64,000 nucleotides of DNA. It comes from Myxococcales bacterium. Lineage in GTDB: Bacteria; Myxococcota_A; Polyangia; Polyangiales; Houyiibacteriaceae. The DNA lies in contig JAOTYL010000002.1 of NCBI GenBank assembly GCA_029861865.1, forward strand, positions 124,001 to 188,000. Direction: 5' to 3'. Made by a program: the position numbers and the translations under genes. Below, one piece after another: positions 9,359-18,215 of this stretch. Below the pieces are notes generated by a model that did no database searches, was not told where the DNA came from, and saw nothing but the letters and a program-made list of their open reading frames with translations. The stretch's first letter is position 1; the number at the start of each line of letters is the position of its first letter.

Positions 9359-9362
9359 GGGC

Positions 9363-9995
9363 ATGCATGCCGAGAAGGAGAACGTTCGAAGGAGCCCACG
9401 CGGCATCGCATTGGCCGCGTGCCTTCTCGCGTGCTCGGTGGCCAATCTATCTGCGGCGGAAGCTGCCGAACCCGAGCCCGACGAAGCCGCCGAAGTGGGC
9501 GAGGAAAGAGAGCGCCTCAATGGTCTCACGCTCGGCGGCGCCTACACTTTTCACATCCTTCGGGATCGCGACTCCGCCACAACCGGAGAGCCACTCAAGA
9601 CCATCGAGCACCTGGGTGGGTTCGTGATCGCGTATGACCGGGAGCTGATTCCCCAACATCTCGCGCTCACCATTTCGAAGCCATTCTACTTCTCGAAGGA
9701 ACGTTTCGATACGCCGTTCGACTTCATCCTGAAAGGACTCTTCCGCAAAGGATCGTGGGAGGGCTTCATCGGGCTCGTTCTCACCTGGAACATCCGCGTC
9801 TTCGAAAAGGAGCGCGAGGAGAAGGAGGGGGAACGAAACATCCTGTCTTTCGGGATCGGCGCGGTCATTGGGGGGGCCTATTTCTTCAACCCGCGTTGGA
9901 GCCTCGACCTCGAGGTTGGCTATGCCAACGTCCCGACCGACGACATCGTCGAGCACGAGGTGAGCGCGGCATTGGCTGGGACCTACCACTTTTGA
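9363..9995 (+). CDS. Outer-membrane barrel-like protein
   Basis: 210 residues. After a signal peptide (GIALAACLLACSVANLSAAEAA) come alternating strands typical of a small beta-barrel (LTLGGAYTFHIL, GGFVIAYDREL, FIGLVLTWNIRVF, SLDLEVGYANV) and a C-terminal aromatic end (GTYHF), as in outer-membrane proteins. A charged stretch (FEKEREEKEGE) probably forms a loop. It is 30 bp upstream of an ABC ATPase, and in the same direction as the ATPase, permease and metal-binding lipoprotein, so it may be the outer-membrane part of that system. This link is inferred from position. Confidence 0.55.
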   Translation: MHAEKENVRRSPRGIALAACLLACSVANLSAAEAAEPEPDEAAEVGEERERLNGLTLGGAYTFHILRDRDSATTGEPLKTIEHLGGFVIAYDRELIPQHLALTISKPFYFSKERFDTPFDFILKGLFRKGSWEGFIGLVLTWNIRVFEKEREEKEGERNILSFGIGAVIGGAYFFNPRWSLDLEVGYANVPTDDIVEHEVSAALAGTYHF

Positions 9996-10027
9996 GCAAC
10001 CAGGCGCGCGCACATTGAGTCCGAGCC

Positions 10028-10717
10028 GTGCTGGGTTACATTCGCCAACCTGTGATCTCCCTTCGCGATGTCGGGTTCGAATATGCAAAAGGGGGTTTCT
10101 CTCTCGACGTGCCCGAGCTCACGGTCCCTTCGGGGGCCCGGGCGGCCGCAATAGGGCCGAGCGGCTCGGGAAAGACCACGCTGCTGAATCTGATCTCGGG
10201 TATCGAGCGACCGCGCTCGGGCGAGGTCAGCACGGCGGGGGTTCGGGTCGATCGTTTGTCACCCGCAGCGCGGCGCTCGTTTCGCATCACGACGATCGGC
10301 TTCGTGTTTCAGGAGTTTTTGCTGTTGGAGTACCTCGATGTGCTCGACAACATCCTCTATCCGTATCGACTCCACCCCGAGCTTCGGCTGGACGCTTCGG
10401 TGCGATCACGCGCGCGTCGCTTGGCTTCAGACCTGGGCCTTGCCAGCCTGCTCAATCGGCGTCCGAGTGAGCTCTCCCAAGGTGAGCGGCAGCGCATCGC
10501 CATCGCCCGCGCGCTCGTCACGGCACCCAAACTGATCCTTGCCGATGAGCCGACCGGTAGCCTCGACCCCGCCACCAAAAAGCAGGCGCTCGACCTCCTG
10601 TTCGAGCAGTGCGACGCGCGTTCGACCACGCTGCTCATGGTCACGCATGATCATGGGCTCCTCGAGCAGTTCGCACAGATCGTAGACGTGGAAGCATTAG
10701 GCCCCACTGAGGCATGA
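10028..10717 (+). CDS. ABC transporter ATP-binding protein, LolD/MacB type
   Basis: 229 residues, GTG start (a second in-frame GTG at 10052 is possible). It has all ABC motifs: Walker A GPSGSGKTT, Q-loop FVFQEF, signature LSQGER, Walker B LILADEPTGSLD and switch H (VTHDH). GSLD after Walker B is typical of the LolD/MacB/FtsE group, which pairs with FtsX-type permeases that couple ATP hydrolysis to periplasmic movement. The adjacent permease fits this pairing. Confidence 0.9.
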   Translation: MLGYIRQPVISLRDVGFEYAKGGFSLDVPELTVPSGARAAAIGPSGSGKTTLLNLISGIERPRSGEVSTAGVRVDRLSPAARRSFRITTIGFVFQEFLLLEYLDVLDNILYPYRLHPELRLDASVRSRARRLASDLGLASLLNRRPSELSQGERQRIAIARALVTAPKLILADEPTGSLDPATKKQALDLLFEQCDARSTTLLMVTHDHGLLEQFAQIVDVEALGPTEA

Positions 10718-10721
10718 GCCG

Positions 10722-11903
10722 ATGAAAGACAGCCTTTATCTTGCCTGGCGGTACCTTCGTCACCACCGAGCCAAGACGCTCCTGCTGGTGCTGTCGCTTT
10801 CGGTGTTTCTCGGCCTCCCCTTGGTCATGCGTGCGATGAGCCGCGCGACGCAGCAGTCGTTGCTAGCTCGTGCCGAGGCGACGCCGCTCTTGCTCGGCAA
10901 GAAGGGCAGCAGTCTCGATCTGGTGGTGGAGGCCTTGTACTTCCAGTTGAAAGGTGCCGAGCCGATCACGGAAGCCGATGTCGATGCGATCCACGCGACG
11001 GGGCTCGCGCTGGGGATTCCCATTCGCACCGGATTGATGGCGCGCGGCTTTCCACTGGTGGGTACGAGCTTGGATTACTTCCCGTTCCGAAGGCTTCGTA
11101 TCGCAGAAGGCCGCGGTCTGGCGATGATCGGCGACTGCATCTTGGGAGCGGAGGCTGCCAAAACACTCGAACTGGGACCGGGAGATACACTTCTAACCTC
11201 ACCTTCCACGCTGTTCGACCTGGCGGGCGTGTATCCTTTGAAGCTTCAGGTTGTGGGCGTCCTCGAGCCGACCTATGGGCCCGATGACAAGGCTGTCTTC
11301 GTCGACGTCAAGACCGCCTGGGTCGCCGAAGGCCTGGGACACGGCCACCAAGACCTGGCTCTCGCCGGGCCGGACGTGGTGCTCAAACGCAACGAGGGCA
11401 CGGTCACGGCCAACGCGAAGCTCGTCCAGTACAACGAGATCACCGAATCCAACGTCGACAGCTTTCACTTCCATGGGGACCCATCGGGCTACCCTGTGAG
11501 CGCCGCAATCGTGGTGCCTCACGATGAAAAGGCAGGCGTTCTGCTGCGCGGCCGCTTCGTCGATGCACCGACGCGTCAGCTCGTGCGTCCTTCGCAAGTG
11601 GTGGACTCGCTGAACAAGCAGATCTTTCGGTTCGAGCGTGTCTTACAGATCGTCGTGTGGACGGTGGGTTTGGCGACTGCGGTCATGTTTGTCTTGGTGA
11701 TGGTCCTCTCCTGGAGGCTTCGGGCCGAAGAGCTTCGGACGATGACGCGGCTTGGTTGCAGCCGATGGAAGGCTGCACAGATCATGGGCTCGGAGATCGC
11801 ACTCATGGTGGGCGCCAGCGTGCTGATCGCGGGCCTCTTTGGAATCGTGATGGCGCAGTACGGAGAAACGTGGCTCCAGAATCTCATCTTGAGGGGTTCG
11901 TGA
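10722..11903 (+). CDS. FtsX/MacB-type ABC permease, apparently lacking the last helix
   Basis: 393 residues. TM1 is near residues 18-40 (TLLLVLSLSVFLGLPLVM), then comes a large periplasmic domain of about 260 residues, then TM2 (VVWTVGLATAVMFVLVMVLSW), a cytoplasmic coupling segment (RTMTRLGCSRWKAAQIMGSE) and TM3 (ALMVGASVLIAGLFGIVMAQ). FtsX-domain permeases normally end with a fourth helix; here the protein stops 12 residues after TM3. The stop overlaps the next ATG (TGATG), so the end is not a window or frame artefact. The substrate is unknown; the next gene suggests a metal. Confidence 0.8.
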   Translation: MKDSLYLAWRYLRHHRAKTLLLVLSLSVFLGLPLVMRAMSRATQQSLLARAEATPLLLGKKGSSLDLVVEALYFQLKGAEPITEADVDAIHATGLALGIPIRTGLMARGFPLVGTSLDYFPFRRLRIAEGRGLAMIGDCILGAEAAKTLELGPGDTLLTSPSTLFDLAGVYPLKLQVVGVLEPTYGPDDKAVFVDVKTAWVAEGLGHGHQDLALAGPDVVLKRNEGTVTANAKLVQYNEITESNVDSFHFHGDPSGYPVSAAIVVPHDEKAGVLLRGRFVDAPTRQLVRPSQVVDSLNKQIFRFERVLQIVVWTVGLATAVMFVLVMVLSWRLRAEELRTMTRLGCSRWKAAQIMGSEIALMVGASVLIAGLFGIVMAQYGETWLQNLILRGS

Positions 11904-12853
11904 TGTGGAAGGGCGCGCGAGCGGGAACAGTTGTGATGGTGACCGCGCTTATCCCGATAGTGCTCGGTTGCTCGAAAGAAGCCGACCCCGATCGCGCCCC
12001 GGGGTCGCAGGAGACCGATTCGCCAACCATCTACACGGTCAACTACCCGCTCCGCTACTTCGCGGAGCGGATGGCGCCCGCTGGCGTTCGGGTCGTGTTT
12101 CCCGTGTCTGAGGGAATGGACCCTGCGTTCTGGAAGCCGTCGGCTGGCGCGGTGCGGGCGTACCAAGCGGCGAGCTTGATCCTTTTGAACGGCGCGGGCT
12201 ACGCACGGTGGACGCGCTACTCGACTCTTCCCCAAGCGCGAATGGTGGTCACGGCGGATGGTTGTCGCGATGGCTATCTTCGCACCGAGCAAAGCGTCCG
12301 CCATCAGCACGGTCCCGAAGGAGCGCATGCCCACGCGGAGCTAGCCTTCACCACTTGGTTGGATCTTCGCCTCGCGGCTTGTCAGGCGAGCCGCATCCGC
12401 GACGCCCTCATCGAGCGGGTGCCGAATGCGAAGGACAGCATTTCCGCCGGCTTCGAGTCGCTCGAGCGCGATCTCCTCGATCTCGACGAACGGCTGCAGA
12501 TCGTGGGCAACGCCTTGGGCGACCAGCCGCTCCTCGGTTCTCATCCCGTCTATCCGTACCTCGCCAACGCCTACGGCCTTTCGATCCAGAGCCTGCATCT
12601 CGAGCCCGATCAGGAGCTGAGCGATGACGATTGGAAGACGATCGATGCGATCCTGAAGCAAGATCGCGCGAAGTGGATGTTGTGGGAGGCCCCTCCCCTC
12701 GAGGCCACCGAAGCGGGCTTACTCGAACGTGGTGTCACACCCATCGTGTTCGACCCGGCGGGACAAACTCCCTCCAAGGGTGATTTCCTGTCTGTGATGC
12801 AAGCCAACGCCGACCGCCTCGAGTGCGCCGCGGGAGTGAAGCTATGTCCCTGA
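11903..12853 (+). CDS. ZnuA-like metal-binding lipoprotein
   Basis: 316 residues from the ATG overlapping the permease stop. The lipobox is VLGC (C23). It matches cluster 9 (ZnuA/PsaA) solute-binding proteins in layout: MDPAFWKPSAGAVRAYQAASLILLNG replaces the usual H-P-H-x-Y-EPTP segment, then come a His-rich loop (HQHGPEGAHAHAE), SHPVYPYLANAYGL (the HxxF/Y-YGL motif) and a late FDP. The first two canonical ligand positions look altered (MDP, FTTWLD), so the metal affinity may be unusual. It is encoded with an FtsX-type rather than a ZnuB-type permease, which is odd. Confidence 0.7.
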   Translation: MWKGARAGTVVMVTALIPIVLGCSKEADPDRAPGSQETDSPTIYTVNYPLRYFAERMAPAGVRVVFPVSEGMDPAFWKPSAGAVRAYQAASLILLNGAGYARWTRYSTLPQARMVVTADGCRDGYLRTEQSVRHQHGPEGAHAHAELAFTTWLDLRLAACQASRIRDALIERVPNAKDSISAGFESLERDLLDLDERLQIVGNALGDQPLLGSHPVYPYLANAYGLSIQSLHLEPDQELSDDDWKTIDAILKQDRAKWMLWEAPPLEATEAGLLERGVTPIVFDPAGQTPSKGDFLSVMQANADRLECAAGVKLCP

Positions 12854-14652
12854 GCACGCGGGGTTTGCTCCTCGTCCTGGCCGTCCTGCTCCCAAGCATC
12901 GCGTTCGCTGACGCGGTGGTGGTGACGCGCGCGATGACGGCGAGCACCATCATGGAAGCGTTCGTTGATCAGGATGCGATCGTGATCGAGCTCGAGATCA
13001 GAGAACAAGAGCTCGCTGGCTTCCCCTCGCTTGTGGAAGCTGCCACCGGCGCCAAAGACTTTCCCGCGCCGATCCCGCCCGGGTCCGAGCTCTCATTGCG
13101 GGCGGACGAAAAGGGATTGCGCGGCACCATCGAAAGCGCGGAGCGCCGCAAGAGAGTGGAGCGTGACGAGGTCAGCGGGGAGCCCTTGCCCACCATCAGG
13201 GCCGAAGAGGTGCTGTTCGTCGTGCTGCGATACCCGCTGCGAAACCAACCGAAGACGGTCGTTCTCAGCCCACCCTCAAAAGACGGTTACGCGATGGCCG
13301 ACATCGGCTTCGTAGTCTACCACCACGGCGTTGCGGTCAACGACTTCCGGTACCTGGCCGCCCCGGAGCGACTCCAGCTCGACTGGGAGGATCCCTTCTA
13401 TTCGCACTTCGAGCGCAAGACTTTGAAACGGAAGTTCGACTCGCCGATGAACATTTTCCTTTACGTCGAGCCGTTCGAGGTTCGAAAGGAGCTCGTGGTT
13501 CGACCGCTCGATCTCGCTCGGTTCACCGATCTCGACGTCCAGCCGCACGAGTCGATCCCAGCCGACCGAAGAGACGCCGTGCTCGCACAAATCGCCGATT
13601 TTCTCGCAGAACGTGCGCCGGTCACGATCGACGGTGCGGAGGCCGAGCCGATCCTCGACCGCATCCACTTTCTGAAGCGCGGGCTTCGAATGACGCGTGT
13701 CGTGACGCCGGATGAGCCGATCGACGGCACCAATGCGATCGTCGGTGCGATTTTCGTCTATCCGGTGGACGGCTTGCCCAAGGACGTTCGTGTTGACTGG
13801 GATCTCTTCGACGAACGCATCACGCGTGTACCGGGCACGGCGACCGACGAGGCCGGGCCGATGCCCTATTTTCTGACTCCCGATGATAGCCAGCTTCACT
13901 GGGTGAACTACCTCAAGGGAGGCATGCTGCCTGGCGGGCTCGACGTGCGGTCCCCGAAATCGCATATCTCGATTCCGGTCGGTTTCAGCCTCGGATCGAT
14001 CCTCGCGCTCGGACTTTTCATCGCGGCTTGGCGCCGGCGGTCCTGGGCGCTTGGTCATGCAGCGGTCGCCCTCGGCGTGGTGGCCTGGTTGGTGCCCACA
14101 CCGACGATCGACATCCCAGTCCCATCAAGCGTTCGTGTACCGTCGGGCGAAGAGGCTGCCCCGACGATTCACGCGCTTCTCTACAACGTCTATCGAGCAC
14201 TCGATTTTCGAGAAGAAGAAGCCGTTTTCGACCGCTTAGCACAAAGCCTCTCCGGTGATGTGCTGGAGCGCGTCTATCTCGAGATACGAAAAGGGCTGAG
14301 GCTCGAGAGCCAAGGTGGCGCGCGCGTCAGGGTGCGCGACGTCGAGCTGCTCGAGGTCATTCCTCAGGAAGCCCATCGAGCGGGCACCCTCCGCTACAAA
14401 TCAAAATGGAACGTGACCGGAACGGTCGGGCACTGGGGCCACACCCATATGCGAACCAACCAATACGAGGCATTGATCACGCTGGCTCGGATCGAAGGTC
14501 GATGGAAGATCAGCGATCTCGCGATCTTGGAAGAGGAGCGGGTGTCCGCCTTGCATCCGTTCTACCATTTGGTAGGTATATCTCGACCATTTGGTAGGGA
14601 CCATGGACGTACGAGCTCAGATCCTGACACATGCGACCCGGCTCTTTGCTGA
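12844..14652 (+). CDS. Large exported membrane-anchored protein, unknown
   Basis: 602 residues; the start overlaps the previous gene by 10 nt. A signal peptide (LLLVLAVLLPSIAFADA) is followed by a beta-rich periplasmic part of about 350 residues, two hydrophobic segments near residues 375-425 (FSLGSILALGLFIAAW, HAAVALGVVAWLVP) and a C-terminal domain of about 170 residues. It is the last gene of the ABC/ZnuA-like module. Its 3' end contains the twin operators of the next gene and overlaps the TetR start by 50 nt, so the last 25 or so residues are probably dispensable. The family was not recognised. Confidence 0.65.
   Translation: MSLSTRGLLLVLAVLLPSIAFADAVVVTRAMTASTIMEAFVDQDAIVIELEIREQELAGFPSLVEAATGAKDFPAPIPPGSELSLRADEKGLRGTIESAERRKRVERDEVSGEPLPTIRAEEVLFVVLRYPLRNQPKTVVLSPPSKDGYAMADIGFVVYHHGVAVNDFRYLAAPERLQLDWEDPFYSHFERKTLKRKFDSPMNIFLYVEPFEVRKELVVRPLDLARFTDLDVQPHESIPADRRDAVLAQIADFLAERAPVTIDGAEAEPILDRIHFLKRGLRMTRVVTPDEPIDGTNAIVGAIFVYPVDGLPKDVRVDWDLFDERITRVPGTATDEAGPMPYFLTPDDSQLHWVNYLKGGMLPGGLDVRSPKSHISIPVGFSLGSILALGLFIAAWRRRSWALGHAAVALGVVAWLVPTPTIDIPVPSSVRVPSGEEAAPTIHALLYNVYRALDFREEEAVFDRLAQSLSGDVLERVYLEIRKGLRLESQGGARVRVRDVELLEVIPQEAHRAGTLRYKSKWNVTGTVGHWGHTHMRTNQYEALITLARIEGRWKISDLAILEEERVSALHPFYHLVGISRPFGRDHGRTSSDPDTCDPALC
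14562..14597. promoter_or_regulatory. Twin TetR operators
   Basis: Two near-identical 14-bp palindromes lie in tandem: CTACCATTTGGTAG at 14562-14575 (perfect 6-bp arms, TT centre) and CGACCATTTGGTAG at 14584-14597. Their centres are 22 bp apart, about two helical turns, so two dimers would sit on one DNA face. They end 5 bp before the TetR ATG, and the second GGTAGGGA doubles as its ribosome site. Autorepression of TetR and of the downstream acyl-CoA dehydrogenase is likely. The sites lie inside the 3' end of the previous gene. Confidence 0.75.
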
Positions 14653-15211
14653 GCAGGGATATGACGGGACGTCGGTCCAGGAAATCGCCGACGCGGTTGG
14701 GATTCGAAAGCCGAGCCTTCTCTACCACTTCAACTCGAAGGACGAGCTCCGGGAGAATGTGATCAGCGAGATGCTGGCGCACTGGAATGCGGTGCTGCCG
14801 TCCCTCCTGTTGAGAGCAACCCGTGAAGAGCGGTTCGACGCCACAATGGAGGCGCTGAGCAAGTTCTTCATCGAGGACCCAGACCGCGCTCGACTGATGC
14901 TACGGGAAACCCTCGATCGGCCCGAGCACATGCGGGCGCTCCTGAAGGAGTTCGTCCGTCCTTGGATCAAGCTTCTCGGTGAGCAGCTCGAGCGCGCCAA
15001 GGCCCAAGGGATGGTGCAACCAGGCGTCGATCCGGAAGCCTATGCCGTTCAAGTGATTTCGATGGCCGTGTCCGGCACGGCCGTCATCGATACGTTGCAA
15101 ACAATTCTCCCGAACGATCCGCTTCGAGGCACCACACGCGAGCGCCACGTGCGCGAGCTCATCCGGGTGGCTCGTTCGAGCTTGTATACCGACAAAGACG
15201 CCGAGAGGTAA
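14603..15211 (+). CDS. TetR-family regulator of acyl-CoA dehydrogenase
   Basis: 202 residues. The helix-turn-helix is classical: LFAEQGYDGTSVQEIADAVG, then IRKPSLLYHFNSKDEL. The ATG at 14603 is preferred to a TTG at 14591. The C-terminal domain is helical, as in fatty-acid or CoA-thioester-sensing TetR proteins. The acyl-CoA dehydrogenase begins 2 bp after its stop, so the two genes form one transcript under the twin operators. An acyl-CoA ligand is a reasonable inference. Confidence 0.9.
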   Translation: MDVRAQILTHATRLFAEQGYDGTSVQEIADAVGIRKPSLLYHFNSKDELRENVISEMLAHWNAVLPSLLLRATREERFDATMEALSKFFIEDPDRARLMLRETLDRPEHMRALLKEFVRPWIKLLGEQLERAKAQGMVQPGVDPEAYAVQVISMAVSGTAVIDTLQTILPNDPLRGTTRERHVRELIRVARSSLYTDKDAER

Positions 15212-15213
15212 CC

Positions 15214-17133
15214 ATGGCGAACTTCTTCAAAGACAACGACGACCTTCAGTACTACTTCGACAAGGGCATCGATTGGGAGCCGCTGGTTCGGATCACCGAG
15301 CACGATTTCGCGGACGCTGACGGTCACAAGAGCACCGAAGAGGCGGTGACCTTTTATCGGGAGATCGCCGAAATGTTCGGCGAGTTCGTCGCCGAAGAGA
15401 TCAAGCCGTACGAAAAGGAAATCGACGACGAGGGCGTCGAGCTGGTCGACGGAGAGGTCGTCTTCCCCGAGCGCCTTCGGGAGATCTTCGACAAGATCAA
15501 AGAGCTCGAGCTTCACAGCCTTCCCCTCCCGCGCGAGCTCGGTGGGATGAACGCACCGATGATGCTCTATTTCATCCATAGCGAGCTGATGGCGCGCGCT
15601 GATGTCTCGGTGATGGCCCATCACGGCTTTCACGCTGGCATCGCGATGGCAGCGCTGGTGTTCTCGGTCGCCGAGGGCAGCTCGGAAATCGACCCGAAGA
15701 CGGGCCGGATCCTGAAGACTCGGTGGGAGAAGGCGATCCGCGAGATCGCTGCCGGTAACGCGTGGGGTTGCATGGACATTACCGAGCCCGACGCCGGATC
15801 CGACATGGCCGCAATGCGTTCCGTCGGCGAGCAGGATGCGGACGGCAATTGGTATGTGACGGGTGAGAAGATCTTCATCACCTCGGGACACGGCAAGTAT
15901 CACTTCGTCATCGCCCGGACCGAGAAAGAAAACCCGAACGACCCGATGTCGGGGTTGAAGAGTCTTTCGATGTTCTTCGTGCCCACCTACGAAGAGGACG
16001 CGGACGGAAACCGAAAGCGCATCGTCCAGATCAGCCGCGTCGAAGAGAAGCTCGGCCATCACGGGTCGGCGACCTGTGGGCTGGTGTTCGACAAGGCCCC
16101 TGCGGAGCTTGTCGGCGAGCGAGGCGATGGCTTCAAGCACATGCTGACCCTGATGAACAATGCGCGGCTCGGCGTGGGCTTCGAGTGTATCGGTCTTTCA
16201 GAGTCGGCATACCGGACTGCCGTCGCCTACGCCTCCGAGCGCTCGTCGATGGGCAAGACCATCGACCAGCACGAGATGATCGCCGACTACCTCGAAAACA
16301 TGAAGACCGACATCCAAGGGGTTCGAGCAGTGGCTGTCACCGCGGCTTTCCACGAAGAAATGGCTCAAAAGCTCGCGCTCGTTCTCGAGTTCGGCGACCT
16401 AGATGACCTCGAACGCAAGAAGATCGAACGACGGATGAAGTCGCACCAACGAGAATCGCGACGCATGACGCCGATCCTCAAATACCTCGGAGCGGAAAAC
16501 GCGGTCACACACGCGCGGATGGCTCTGCAGATCCACGGCGGCAACGGCTACATGAAAGAGTACTTGCCTGAGAAATTGCTCCGCGACGCTCTAGTCATGC
16601 CAATCTACGAAGGCACGAGCCAAATTCAAGCGCTGATGGCGATGAAGGATACGCTCGGCGGCATCATCAAAAGACCGCGGGCGTTCGTTCGGCGAATGGC
16701 GCAGACGCGCTGGCGATCGGTCTCGGCCCGTGACCCGTTTGAACGGCGCGTGGCGGCCCTGCAGTCCCTTTCGCTCAATGCACAGCAACACCTGGTGTTC
16801 AAGACGGCCGGTGACAAGATGAGAGGGCTTCGCGACAAGCCGCTGATGGACTGGCCCGAGGAGTTCACCAAGAACTGGGACCCCAAGCGCGACTTCGCCT
16901 ACGCGATGCTGCATGCCGAACGACTCATCCAGCTTCTCGGCGATACGTTGATCGCAGAGGTGTTGCTCGCGCAAGCGCAGAGGCACCCCGAGCGGCTCGA
17001 GGTGCTCGAGCGACATCTGGATCGTGCCGAGCCGCGAGTTCGCCACATGCACGACCAGATCACGACGACCGGTGAGCGACTCCTGAAGAAGCTCTCGACA
17101 AAGCAGGAGGCGTCACAACAAGCCGCCGAGTGA
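15214..17133 (+). CDS. Long-form acyl-CoA dehydrogenase
   Basis: 639 residues, longer than the usual 380-400. The FAD/substrate core is standard: GCMDITEPDAGSDMAAMRS, FITSGHG, GFECIGLSESAYRTAVAYA, LQIHGGNGYM, and YEGTSQIQ with the catalytic glutamate intact. A C-terminal extension of about 150 residues carries a charged helical region. It should oxidise acyl-CoA to 2-enoyl-CoA, passing electrons to ETF. The substrate chain length cannot be read. It is cotranscribed with the TetR gene. Confidence 0.9.
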   Translation: MANFFKDNDDLQYYFDKGIDWEPLVRITEHDFADADGHKSTEEAVTFYREIAEMFGEFVAEEIKPYEKEIDDEGVELVDGEVVFPERLREIFDKIKELELHSLPLPRELGGMNAPMMLYFIHSELMARADVSVMAHHGFHAGIAMAALVFSVAEGSSEIDPKTGRILKTRWEKAIREIAAGNAWGCMDITEPDAGSDMAAMRSVGEQDADGNWYVTGEKIFITSGHGKYHFVIARTEKENPNDPMSGLKSLSMFFVPTYEEDADGNRKRIVQISRVEEKLGHHGSATCGLVFDKAPAELVGERGDGFKHMLTLMNNARLGVGFECIGLSESAYRTAVAYASERSSMGKTIDQHEMIADYLENMKTDIQGVRAVAVTAAFHEEMAQKLALVLEFGDLDDLERKKIERRMKSHQRESRRMTPILKYLGAENAVTHARMALQIHGGNGYMKEYLPEKLLRDALVMPIYEGTSQIQALMAMKDTLGGIIKRPRAFVRRMAQTRWRSVSARDPFERRVAALQSLSLNAQQHLVFKTAGDKMRGLRDKPLMDWPEEFTKNWDPKRDFAYAMLHAERLIQLLGDTLIAEVLLAQAQRHPERLEVLERHLDRAEPRVRHMHDQITTTGERLLKKLSTKQEASQQAAE

Positions 17134-17142
17134 GCTCTTAGG

Positions 17143-18138
17143 CTAGTACCAACCGTTCGCCTGGTACCACTCGTGGGTGAGCCGGACGCCTTCGACCAGA
17201 TCGACCTCGCCCTCAAAACCGAAGTCGGCCTTGGCCGCCTCGGAGGTGCATGTCCAGGCGTCTTGTGCGCCCATTTTGGCCTTCTGCAGGTTGAGGAGCC
17301 TCGGCTTCCTATCGATGAGTGATGCGATCTCGCCTCCGACCGCCGCCAGGGACACGAACAGCTCCGGGAGATCGACCGTGCGCACCTCCCGTTGGACGGC
17401 GCGAACGATCTGATCCTGGAGCTCTTCCCAGGTCACGGGTTGCCCCGTCGCCAGAAAGTAGCCCTTTCCGACGCTCAGGGGTTGGTGGGCGGCCTGGAGG
17501 ATGCCGCGCACACAATCGTCGACGTAAATCAAAGACATCTCTCGGTGACGATTGCCGAAAAAAGCGTTCCAGCCCTGGGCAGCACTCTTGAACAAGTTGA
17601 AGTAATCGACGTCACCGGGCCCGTACACACCTGCGGGACGAACGATGGTCCAAGGAATGTTGGCGGCCTCTTGTTCAAGGGCTTGCTCGGCCTCGAGCTT
17701 GCTCTTGCCGTAGTGCTCGATTGGGTTACGCGAATCCGATTCGTAAAGCGGCTTGGATGGGCTCGATGGCCCGTAGGCCACCAGTGATGAGACCAGCACG
17801 AAGCGCTCCAGCTTGGGATGGACGCGGTGGAGGGCGCTCAATAGATTGCGGGTTGGCATGACGTTGCCACGCCAGAAATCTTCGTAGCTCCGACCCTTGG
17901 TGACACCGGCCACATGGATTACGTAGTCGGGCGTCTCGTCTGCCATCAGCGCTTCGAGCTCGGCGATGCTGGCGTAGTCCGCCGTGACCGAACGGCCTTG
18001 GCTCCCCTCGGGTGACGCAGCGCGGCGGATCGCTACGACGTCACTCCCCGACTCCAGCAGTGCCTCGAGCAATCGGCTGCCGATGAAGCCGCTCGCGCCG
18101 GTGATCAGCACCCTCCCCTCGAGCTTGGGTACGGCCAT
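17143..18138 (-). CDS. NAD-dependent epimerase/dehydratase (extended SDR)
   Basis: 331 residues starting at MAVPKLEGR; a longer in-frame start at 18198 lacks support. The nucleotide site GASGFIGSRL (GxxGxxG) is at the N-terminus, and the catalytic Tyr/Lys pair is in IEHYGKSKLEAE. VRPAGVYGPGD and YVDDCVRGI are typical of sugar-nucleotide epimerases and 3-beta-HSD-like reductases. The substrate is unknown; a sterol substrate is possible given the island further right, but nothing here shows it. It is divergent from an aldehyde dehydrogenase. Confidence 0.85.
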   Translation of the reverse strand: MAVPKLEGRVLITGASGFIGSRLLEALLESGSDVVAIRRAASPEGSQGRSVTADYASIAELEALMADETPDYVIHVAGVTKGRSYEDFWRGNVMPTRNLLSALHRVHPKLERFVLVSSLVAYGPSSPSKPLYESDSRNPIEHYGKSKLEAEQALEQEAANIPWTIVRPAGVYGPGDVDYFNLFKSAAQGWNAFFGNRHREMSLIYVDDCVRGILQAAHQPLSVGKGYFLATGQPVTWEELQDQIVRAVQREVRTVDLPELFVSLAAVGGEIASLIDRKPRLLNLQKAKMGAQDAWTCTSEAAKADFGFEGEVDLVEGVRLTHEWYQANGWY

Positions 18139-18215
18139 GGGCCTGTCGTGTCCCGCGAAGCGCGAAGATGCAAGCCCGGATTGACGCCAGCGATACACTG
18201 CGAAACGCTAAGCTC

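Noticed and set aside
15049..16140. Minus-strand frame of 363 codons opposite the acyl-CoA dehydrogenase
   Set aside because: The plus strand encodes standard FAD motifs; the minus frame has none.
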